Source: Chaetoderma sp. LZ-2023a (Eukaryota > Mollusca > Caudofoveata > Chaetodermatida > Chaetodermatidae). Taken from it: a stretch of DNA of 64,000 bases. The position numbers and the translations under genes were made by a program. The notes under the pieces were generated by a model. The model was not told the origin of the DNA, did not search any database, and saw only the letters and a program-made list of their open reading frames with translations. The DNA lies in contig CM067359.1 in NCBI GenBank assembly GCA_034401795.1, positions 146,574,233 through 146,638,232 of the forward strand, read 5' to 3'. Each line of letters opens with the position of its first letter. The first letter of the stretch is position 1. Below, piece by piece: positions 55,048 through 64,000 of this stretch.

Positions 55048-55394
55048 TTTCACATCATGAGAACATACTTATCTCCCTAACACTCTTAATATACTAGTAT
55101 ATCGGCTCAAGTTCAATAATATTCAGAATTATAAAAAGTTTGGTGCCCCTAATGGGCAGGTGGATGTACACAGTCATGCACATGAGAGACCACCTACTGC
55201 GCATGCCCCCATCCATGGATCATGCCCTACTAGGTCGGACAAAGTTTTCAGTGATCCAAGGGTGGCCGTCTTGGACCCAGCCTTGAGGTTCGCATCGCCT
55301 GGTAATCTAGCGGCGCGAGCAGCATCAGGCGGGACCCAACCAGCCGGCCGGACCTCGATCACTCGCGGAGTACCCTCGTGATCTGCCCGCGGAC

Positions 55395-56834
55395 TAGAGC
55401 TGGGCGGTATTGATATTTACATGACGGTACCGGTACCATGAAAAAATACCGCGGTACCACGGTATACCGTCATCTGAGCTTGAGGCATGCCACGAAATTA
55501 GAACAATTTTTTCCATTTCCTTTTCACTTCCATCTCCAATCAGCGGTAAATATAGGTAAAATAAATAAATCGGCTTCCTGATTTAGAGAAGAAAAACATG
55601 GCTATTGCGACTGTTTAGTTTCACGATTTTATTAGGTCACTATTTTTATTGACGTAATATCATTCACGGGAATATCGGTCAAAGGGTGTGGTCGACTCGC
55701 TAACTATAACCCGCTGTTTGAGACATTGGGTTGCACTATTTTCAATCTGGATTGTTCTTGCTATTAATGCGTGCGACCAGCAAACGGTAAATTTTATTTT
55801 GGCATCGAGCGCTTTGATGAACAGAGTCCAGACAAAATCCGCGAGTATTTAAACGGGCGAGTGTTGTACGCTTTTGTTTCTGTTGGAGTCGTATATTCTG
55901 TTACTCGCGAAAACAGGCCTACACACATACATATAACACGACATTGAATATAGCCGATTCCATAGCTTCTGATAATTACCGAGTACCCGATGTGCAGACT
56001 CGTTACTCGCCATGCTTCACGTGAACAATGCGTGTAAAAAGCTATTTCCGCGAACTTCCGACGTGTAGCCAGTTGAAAAATGAATTACAAAAACTAAAAC
56101 ACTATAATTTTTAGGTGTCGTTACTTAAACTGGATTTAATCCGTAAAGAAATTTCTTAAAACAAACCAGGGAAAAATAAAATAAGACTTCAACGCTGCTC
56201 GTTAATAAATTAGCACGTGATCAAAACGGCGCGAGCAAATACTACGTTTTAGTAAATTTTCATTGATAAATTCAGCATAGTAATGTATTTTCCCACGGTC
56301 TAGTTCATGAACAACCAATCAGATACGTCTTTGCGAGATCGCTGTGTTTGAATAGCGCGCAGTTTGTATGTTATTTTGTTATTCTAGCGTGTTTGTTCGG
56401 TGACAAAATGCTTGGAGTAATAAATTACAAATAATAGAAACGGGAATAGGGAATATATTATAGTGTAATTACTACCGGCGGACGGCCAGAGAATGAGTTT
56501 AGATGTTTTAAATAAAGCAATTTTACCGTTAGACTTTCAAGACTTACGTTTGACATACAATTCTGCCTGTCATTATTTTGTAATTGACGTCTTGACGTTT
56601 GTTTTTGCAACAACCCTTTCACCTGAACTCGGCTAATAGTTAGGGATGCCTGTATTTTTGGCACTATTAGCACTTATTTACCCTTGGTCAAGTCAGATTT
56701 TATGAATATAATTCTCAAATATTGCTCAAACATTATGGACAGTATTCACGGTATTTGGAAATGTCAATGGTCACGGTATCGGTTCACGGTATACCGCGGT
56801 CCTCACGGTACTACCGTCAGACCGCCCAGCTCTA
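55395..56834. mobile_element. hAT-like non-autonomous element 3
   Basis: 1440 bp. The ends TAGAGCTGGGCGGT and ACCGCCCAGCTCTA are perfect inverses over 14 bases, flanked by the 8-bp duplication CCGCGGAC (55387-55394 and 56835-56842). Subterminal palindromes are GGTACCGGTACC and ACCGCGGTACCACGGTATACCG. It holds no transposase frame. Confidence 0.92.
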
Positions 56835-57099
56835 CCGCGGACATTCTCCTGGTCAGTCTGGGTTAGTGTTTCTTGCTAACCCAGTGTAAGTTTCCTGACC
56901 AGGAATATGATGAGGACTACCTGCTCGACCCACAGGATGGTCATGAAGACATGGATGCGAGCGTCTACACTCCTCTCATATGGAGCGAGGCCGCTCACAC
57001 CTATGGTTCTGTTCTCTCGGGATCAGGTTTCATGATTCAGCCTGTGGGCTGATTTGGAGCGGGCGGCCGCCCGTATAAGATACCATCTATCTGAGAATG

Positions 57100-58062
57100 C
57101 TGGGTCTGATGGGTTCAATGGAACTGGTCATTCCTCAGGCGGCCTTGTGCAGGCGGCCGATTCAGTTGTTTCTCATGACTCTGGATGCAGTGTTCAGGTT
57201 CACTGGACTCGCACATTCAAGTGTTGGACCCTCTCAGTCATCACCTTCATTGGTGGATGGAGAAAGGGAATTGCCTGGCAGGGGTCATGTTGACCCCTCC
57301 CCACCCTCGAGTAACGATGTTTACGGATGCATTGATGGAGGGATGGGGAGCTTGCCTGGAAGAAGCCACAATATCAGGGCTTTGGAATCTGGATCAGTCA
57401 AAGGAACATATCAACATGCTAGAATTACGGGCCGTAATTCTAGGGTAGGAACATTTCTTGAAGGAAGTGGAGGGAATATTTGTGATGATACGTTCGGACA
57501 ACTCAACAGTAGTGAGTTACATAAACCGCCAGGGCGGAACAAAGTCGCCCAGTCTCTGTATGATGACATGGAAGCTGCTTTGCTGGTGCATGGATCATAT
57601 GATCACCTTGAAAGCAGTTCATATTCCGGGAAGGTTGAATCTGTTAGCAGACTCATTGGGCCGAAGGATGAGCATTCTGCCTACGGAATGGCAACTAAAT
57701 CAATGTGTGGCGGATCATCTGTTCAATCATTGGTGAAAACCCAACATAGATTTATTCGCAATGAAGAAGAATGCGAAGATGACGACGTACGTTTCTCTGA
57801 TTCTCTGGAAGGGAATGTATGCATACGCATACCCTCCAACAATCCTGATTCCAAGGATTCTTCAGAAGATCAAGCAGGAGGAATGCCAAGTACTTCTGAT
57901 CACCCCAAATTTGCTACGCCGATCATAGTTTACGGATCTGCTGGACCTTCTGGTCTGCAATCCGGTTCCTCTGCCTCTGATGGACAATATTATCTTCCAG
58001 GGCAAGACCCTTCACAACAATCCATCAATGTTTCAATTGACTGCATGGATGTTGTCAAATAA
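57100..58062 (+). pseudogene. RNase H and RT C-terminal remnants, DIRS family B copy 2
   Basis: FTDALMEGWGACLEEA, HINMLELRAVILG, RSDNSTVVSYINRQGG and LADSLGRRMS are readable, so RNase H is recognisable. The alternative frame 57097-58062 is also open for 321 codons, as in the other copies. Confidence 0.8.
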
Positions 58063-58064
58063 AT

Positions 58065-58483
58065 CTGCAATTAAGGAGGGATTTTCTGAGCAAGCAGCCA
58101 ATTTTATGGCCAGAGCCAGAAGGGGGTCAAGCTCCAGAGCATATAATTATAAAAACAGATTTGCAGAATGGTGCTCAAAGAGATGTATCAATCCAATGGG
58201 TGCATCTATTCAGGTAGTAGCTGATTTTCTCTGTCACCTGTATGATGCCTATAGTCTTAACCCTAATTCTATTGCTGGATATAAATCAGCATTAATGACT
58301 GTTATCCCTTGCTTGGCAAAGAGGGGAAGTGGTGAAGTATGTGTATTAAATACTCTTATTAAAGGTATGGGCAATCTCGGACCGAGAAAGCCTCCACTGA
58401 CACCGTCATGGAGTCTTTCTCTGGTTCTTCAAGTTTTGAGTGATAAACCCTATGAACCACTTAGTGCTATTTCTATTAAATTA
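58065..58483 (+). pseudogene. Tyrosine recombinase N-terminal remnant, DIRS family B copy 2
   Basis: EGFSEQAANFMARARRG through SRAYNYKNRFAEWC and on to LVLQVLSDKPYEPLSAISI corresponds to the core-binding half. The catalytic half is not present in this stretch because the next repeat starts here. Confidence 0.82.
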
Positions 58484-59950
58484 TTAGCTCACGTGGCCTG
58501 AAAGGCCAAGTGAGCTTATGGCGTGGCGACCATCCATCGTGTGTCCGTCGTCCGTCCGTCCATCGACTTTTCCTTTAAACGACTTCTCAAGAACAGCGGA
58601 GCCAATTTCAATTATATTTGGCAGGAAGCATCCTTAGGGCATAGGGATCCAAGTTTGTTCAAATGAAGCTGATCGGCCAATTAGGCCGGTGGCCATCTTG
58701 GATTTTGGCCGATTTTTAGAAACGTCTTTAAAAATCTTCTCCGAAACCGCTTGAGGGATTGAAGGAAACCTCATGAAATATGATCTAGGGCAAGAGCTCA
58801 AGCAAGTTTGTTCAAGGGAACTTAATTGGTCAGATAGTTTGGGGGGCCATCTTGGTTGACCTAGTTTTAGCGAAAATAACTTCTCCAGAATCGCTGAAGG
58901 GAGCAGGCCAAAATTTTGCAGATATGATTAGGGACTAAAGACCAGTAACATTTGTTCAAGAGAAGTTGATCCGTCCAAAAACATGGCTGCCATGGGGCAA
59001 TCAAAATATAGCATGTTTTGTGGCCATATTGGATTTTTTTATTTGATGGATTTGAGGCCGAAATTGGTTTTATATAGGTTTTTGGGTATTCTGATCTCAA
59101 ATTTGTAATTTTCGAAACTGTCGGATAAACGGTTTGACAGCCATCTTGGATCATTTTCCCGCCAAAAGCTCCCATACTAAAGCAATGGGAAATTTAAAAT
59201 ATCTTCTTCTCGAGAACTTCTGGGCCGATTTCAATTATATTTGACATGAAGCATCTTTAAGGCATAGAGAGTCAAGTTTGTTCAAATGAACCCGATCGGC
59301 CAATTTGGCCGACGACCATCTTGGATTTTGGCCGATTTTTTAAAATGTCTTTAAAAATCTGCTTCCAAACCGTCTGCGGGACATCTTGGATGACCTAGTT
59401 TTCACAAAAATGTGTTTTTCCCCCAGAACCGCTGAAGCGATCAGGCCGAAATTTGTGATATATAATTAGCAGCTAAGGGCGCTTACGGTTTGTTCAAGAG
59501 AAGTTGATTCATCAAACTACATGGCTGCGGTGGACCAATCAAAATATAGTGTGTTTGGCAGCCATATTTGATTTTTTGATTTTGATAGATTTTGAAGCCG
59601 AAATTTGTTTTATATAGGTTTTTGGGTATTCTGATCTCAAATTTGCAGTTTTCGTAACAGTTGGATAAACGATTTAGCAGCCATCTTGGATCATTTTCCC
59701 GCCAAAAGCTCCCATAATAAAGCAATGTGAAATTTAAAATGTCTTCTTGAGAACTACTGGGCCGATTTGAATTATATTTGACAGGAAGCATCCTTATGGC
59801 AGAGATTTAATTTTTCTTCAAAACGAAGGCGATTTCGGCTGATTTTTAGAAATGTCTTTAAAAATGTTCTTTAAAACCGTTTGAGGGATCAATTTAGACC
59901 TCATGTAATATGATCTAGGGCCAGAGCTCACTCAAGTTGGTTCACTGGAA
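58484..59950 (+). repeat. AGCTCACC dispersed repeat, second long copy (interrupted by the next DIRS)
   Basis: It opens TTAGCTCACGTGGCCTGAAAGG and follows the 32062 copy closely (GGGCATAGGGATCCAAGTTTG, CCGGTGGCCATCTTGG). It ends at GGTTCACTGGAA, where DIRS family A copy 3 starts. No gene. Confidence 0.78.
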
Positions 59951-61049
59951 TTTCACATCAAGAGTATACTTACCTCCCTAATACTTTTGATATTGCTAAA
60001 TATCGGCTTTCACTCAATAAACACTCAGATTAAAACAGTTAGGTGCCCCTACTGGGCAGGGAGTCAGAGTGTAGTCTGGCGGATGCCAGCCCCACCACCG
60101 CGCATGCGCAGACTAGCACTTCCTCTTTGCTAATTTATTGGCAGAGAGTCTACACGTGCTTTTGTGTTAGAGATTTTCTATACTCTTTTCGAAGCTTTTT
60201 GGACGGTTTTGTAGAAGTTTTATCCCTGATAAAGATGGCAGAGAGAGTGACTTCGCCACAGGAGGGCCTCGGACCTTTAAATCAGGTGACTTCTAGTAAA
60301 ATTAGCGAGTTTTTTCCCGGTGTAATGTGTTTCCGGGACTCGGGTTTACCGTGATAAGCGCCTTGTTTAGTTGGTTTATTTCAACTAGGTGCTATTTAAG
60401 ACTAATCTCTCTTTGTGTTTATGTCCACAGGTCTATGGGACGATATGTAATGGACATCACATCAGCAGAGGGTTTGTTTCTCTCCACCATGGTTCCATTT
60501 CCTACTAACACTGTTAGGTTATCTAACCAAAAAATTTATGTCCAGTGAGTTGGAGGCCTAGTATAAAGGTCTTCTCACTTTTCCCTCTTGATCCAATTCC
60601 TTCCCCTATAAGGTGGAGAGAGTTAAGAGGCGTTCAGTTGGTGGAGTGCTCCAGTTCATCACGTTGGATGGTTTGTCTATACAAAGTGTCAGGTATTTAA
60701 TTATTGATATGAGGTAATGTTAATTATTAGAGGAAAGGGAGATAATTAACAGTATTTGCCATTGTGATCAGTATATATCTGATTGTTGTGTATTCGAAAT
60801 GTCCAGTCTGCACATGTTCTGGTTAGAGATACAATTCGTCCTTGCACTTGGATGTTTGTTGGGGATCGATTTTTTTCCTGTCATAGGATTAATGACGTCA
60901 TAATCAGCCTTGCTCTTTTTTATCAATTAAAGTTTGTCCAAAGCTGGTTTTCTGATGAATATTGATCGTTATGATCATTTCCTTCTCTGGAGTTGGTTGA
61001 GTTCTTAGCTTAACTAGATTGCTCATACTCCTCGTCCTTTGCCCTGTTT

Positions 61050-63071
61050 CAGAGACCGGGGTGTGCGTCTTGTGGACGCTTTTTGAGGGACAAGTTTTTC
61101 CCTCATCTCTGTTATCAGTGTAGTCCCTGTGGTCCCTTGCTTAATTGCGAGATATGTAAGCACTGGGGGGGCGAGCTAATGTCCGAATTCTTGTGCTTGC
61201 AGGCGAAGGACAAGGTGGTGGAGGAGGAGAAGAAAAAGAAGCAGAAAAGCGAGAGTGTGAGTAAGAAGGGTAAGAGGAAGGCCTCGTCCGCGGTGGACAT
61301 GGAGGCCTTCCGGACCGAGATGTTGGGAGAGATGAGGAGGACGATAAAGGATTTGGTTCCAGAGTTGCTTCGTGGCATGCTCCCTGGACCAAATCCTTTG
61401 CCGTCTTCATCATCTGCTTCGAAGCAGGTAATCCCCACCTCTGAATCACCTTTCCTTAGTACGCTTCCGTTCGAAGATTCAGAGGTGGCCCCATTAGAGG
61501 GGGCGTTCCACGACCCTGGCAGCAGGCTTAGTGCCGCGCCGAGGGGCTGTGGACGGCTGTCGCTGGAACCCGCGGGCTGCTTATCAGTCCAGGGGTATCC
61601 GCACGCCGTGGGTGCCAGTACCTCGTATGGCACCTTCCCTGGCCAGTCCGGGTTAGCTTTCTTTGCTGACCCGGAGTCTAATCTGTCTGGCCAGGAGGAA
61701 GAGGATTACCTGGTGGGGTCGCCGTCTGAGGACGTGGCCATGGATTATGACGTTTGTGCACCCCTCGCGGGGAATACAGGCGACTTATTCCACGGTTCTA
61801 CTCACGCTGGAGCTGAGGCCACGGTTCAGATGGTGGCCCTGGGCGCTGCTGATAGCCAGCGGTACCGCATACCTCGGCTTGCCGAGAGTGTCGCTGGTGC
61901 TGGCCGGGGCCGTGGTGGGGCGGTATGTGCCCCGCGCTCTACCACGGCGCCTGCATGTTTTCCCTGGCTTACCAGGGGTATCAGCATATCCGCCGTCAAG
62001 CTCTACTGCTTGCGCTCAGGAGGAAGACGAAGGCCCCCGTCTTGTAGAGCGCTCGCAGTTAGCCACGGAAGAGGATTGGTCTGACGCTTGCCAGTGGTTG
62101 GTAAGTGTTAGGCCAGATCTGCCCGTCGAGCAGTCGACTAGCCAGCGTGAACACAGGCCGTGGTTAGCTGGTAAGCCTACTGCTAACGCTATGCCTTCTC
62201 TGCCACTGGCAGAGCATGTCGTTGACATGTTTGAGGCGGCGGAGACGTCCATTAAGTCGAGTGGACGTCTCGCGAAGGCCCCGCGAAGGCCCCGCGCGAG
62301 GTGGCCAGGCGTTGTCGCATCGTGCCCCTGGATTACCAGCGGTATGGTGTGGTACCTAAGCCGAGCGTGGATGACCGCGCGGCTTTGGGTGAGGATGCGC
62401 GGCCAGGCTCCCGTTCTGACACGGGAGTCTTGTGTTCGAACGTGTTGCGTTCAGCAAATACCGCGTTGCGTGATGCGGAGGGGAGTGGGAGGGCTTCGAT
62501 TGCCGCTCTGTCCCACGTCTCCCAGCTGTTACAAGGGGTAGTAACAGCATCCGCATCGCGCCAGCCAAGTCCGGTCACAGTCCAGCGAGCCATCCAGGAT
62601 GGTATCAACTTGGCTCTGGACTGTATGACTCGGGCGGTGACCAGGAGTGTCCGGGCAAGGCGCACGTTTGCCTTGGACAATCTGTGCCCGTCCCAGGACC
62701 TGTACAATAGGCTACTGCGTACGCCTATGACAGGTCCGGGTCTCTTTGGAGGTGAGGGATGTAGACACCTCCAGGAGACGGTTACTCTGGTAAATAACCA
62801 GAGTCCGCTGCGCGAGCAGTTTGAGGTGCTTCGTCGTGCTAACGTTCACGCCGCACCCCCTGCGTATCGTCCCATGCAGGCTCGAGGTGGCGGTGGCCAG
62901 GTCAGAGGCCAGCCACCATCGCAGCGTCGGCCTCGGCCGCGTGCGATTCGGCCAGCAGCGAGGGGGGCGCAGGCTCCTCAGGCGCAGTCAGCCAGGCAAC
63001 CGCCCGCGCACCGAGGTGCGCGCGGTGCTGGTCGTGGCGCGCGAGGATCTGGGCGTGGTTATCGTTCCTGA
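61050..63071 (+). pseudogene. Gag-like region, DIRS family A copy 3
   Basis: Same layout as 36950-39022: Cys/His head (CYQCSPCG, CEICKHW), Lys/Glu-rich stretch, EMLGEMRRTIKDLVPELLRG, acidic Pro/Gly-rich middle, HVVDMFEAAETSIKSSGRLA and an RG-rich tail. It does not read as one continuous frame. Confidence 0.82.
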
Positions 63072-63139
63072 TGGGACGTTTACCACGGTGAGAACCGCTC
63101 CGGGGTTTCTGGCAAAGGAGACAGTGCCGCTCTTGCACT

Positions 63140-64000
63140 CCTTGTGTCCACCGCTATCCCTAGGTGGACCGGTGGGAGGCCGGTTAGCCGACCACATGCA
63201 AGAGTGGGAACGGTTAACTCAGGACCATTTAGTCTTGCGAGGGCTTTCAGTCGGGTATCATCCCGATTGGATGACAGGCCCGCCATCGCGACTCTCTAGT
63301 GCCGATCTGGACTCCAAATCCGAGAGATCCAGAGCAAAGGTTGTGTATCGAGGAGGAAATAAATTCCCTCATACAAAAAGGAGCTATTCAGCCGGCACAG
63401 AGGTGTCCGGGCTTCTATTCAACCCTGTTCTTAGTAACAAAAAACACCGGAGGGTGGAGACCAATTCTCAACCTCAAGCCATTGAACAAGTTCATAGAGA
63501 CACCCAGTTTCAAGATGGAAACTGTGCGCTCGGTGTTGGCGGGGTTAGAGAGGGGAATGTGGACAGCGTCGATAGATTTGAAGGACGCTTATTTCCACAT
63601 CCCCATACACAGGAGTTTCCGTCGCTTCCTGAGATTTGCATTCCAGGGCAGACAGTGGGAATTCAGGGTGTTACCCTTCGGAATTTCCACGGCTCCTCGG
63701 GTTTTCACCCGTGTGGTTCTTGCGATCACAGCATACCTCCGCAGGAGAAGCATAGCAGTCCACACGTACATAGACGACTGGCTGTTGAAAGCGCACACCC
63801 AGGAAAGTTTATCGGCCAGTCTGGAGATTGTTTTGAAGATTCTCACAGACTTGGGCTGGATAATCAATTTAAAAAAATCAGAGCTGACTCCATCCCAGAG
63901 GTTTGTTTACCTGGGGATATTCTTCGATCTAGAGACGGGATATGTTTTCCCTACTCAGGAGAGAGTTCAGAAACTCATCTCATTAATTCAGTCAGTGTGC
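63140..64000 (+). CDS. Reverse transcriptase, DIRS family A copy 3 (partial, cut by window end)
   Basis: RT sequence corresponds to 39070-39960: PILNLKPLNKF, SIDLKDAYFHIPI, LPFGISTAPRVFT and YIDDWLLKA are all readable, ending near ERVQKLISLIQSV at the window edge. RNase H and recombinase lie beyond. Confidence 0.82.

Larger units (their letters stand above)
55048..58483 (+). mobile_element. DIRS-type retroelement, family B copy 2 (broken; 3' part not seen)
   Basis: The left end TTTCACATCATGAGAACATAC equals family B copy 1 (8595). It contains gag-related pieces, a hAT-like insertion (55395-56834), RNase H and RT C-terminal sequence (57100-58060) and the start of the recombinase (58065-58483). 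It stops abruptly at AAATTATT where the AGCTCACC repeat begins. The remaining 3' part may lie beyond the window. Coding parts are broken and reduced compared with family B copy 1. Confidence 0.85.
59951..64000 (+). mobile_element. DIRS-type retroelement, family A copy 3 (5' part; runs past the window end)
   Basis: The left terminus TTTCACATCAAGAGTATACTTACC and the whole terminal repeat match 35851-36043. Leader, gag and the start of RT follow in the same order. Overall it is a few percent different from copy 2. Its gag region seems to carry one or two breaks, and the RT frame is still open at the window edge. Inserted in the AGCTCACC repeat. Confidence 0.92.

Overview
This is animal genomic DNA: spliced host exons with GT-AG borders sit in a dense mass of transposable elements. 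The repeat starting AGCTCACCTGGCCTGAAAGG and ending near CAGGTGAGCGACACAGG is of a type I associate with lophotrochozoans, especially bivalves, so I suspect a bivalve or another marine lophotrochozoan. That is inference from memory, not a database match.

One host gene runs left to right through most of the window. Ten exons between 3542 and 50303 keep a consistent reading phase and encode a Bergerat-fold (GHKL) ATPase protein resembling plant NO VEIN and related animal proteins. The N-box and glycine-rich box exons lie at 4041-4277 and 17028-18826, and the region after the ATPase domain lies at 24761-50303. Neither end of the gene is inside the window.

The introns and downstream flank carry six DIRS-type tyrosine-recombinase retroelements, all in the host gene's orientation. 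Family A has copies at 1-2713 (cut by the window edge), 35851-42906 (looks whole) and 59951-64000 (cut by the edge). Family B has copies at 8595-14873 and 55048-58483. A reduced 2.3 kb element lies at 20498-22771. A third, older family (C) opens at 25155 and closes at 45112. Its 20 kb span contains a hAT-like element (29496-30879), a TA-flanked inverted-repeat element (31834-35323) filled by the AGCTCACC repeat, and another dispersed repeat (35486-44470) that itself received the young family A element. The elements show inverted terminal repeats, an internal complementary region matching the joined ends, and a hairpin just after it that is preserved by compensatory changes.

Other content: three hAT-like non-autonomous elements with 8-bp duplications, TTAA-flanked piggyBac-like MITEs, a 4.5 kb DNA transposon with 0.8 kb inverted repeats and a decayed minus-strand transposase (50355-54830), a 40-bp minisatellite split by a DIRS insertion (20310-24315), a 25-bp minisatellite (15160-15840), a CCACA array (15943-16086) and a ~205-bp tandem repeat (4500-6905). 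I saw no tRNA, rRNA or CRISPR array. The most interesting signals are the shared DIRS termini: a hairpin held by covariation, a terminal core identical to the U1 snRNA 5' end, and a long second open frame across the RT gene.
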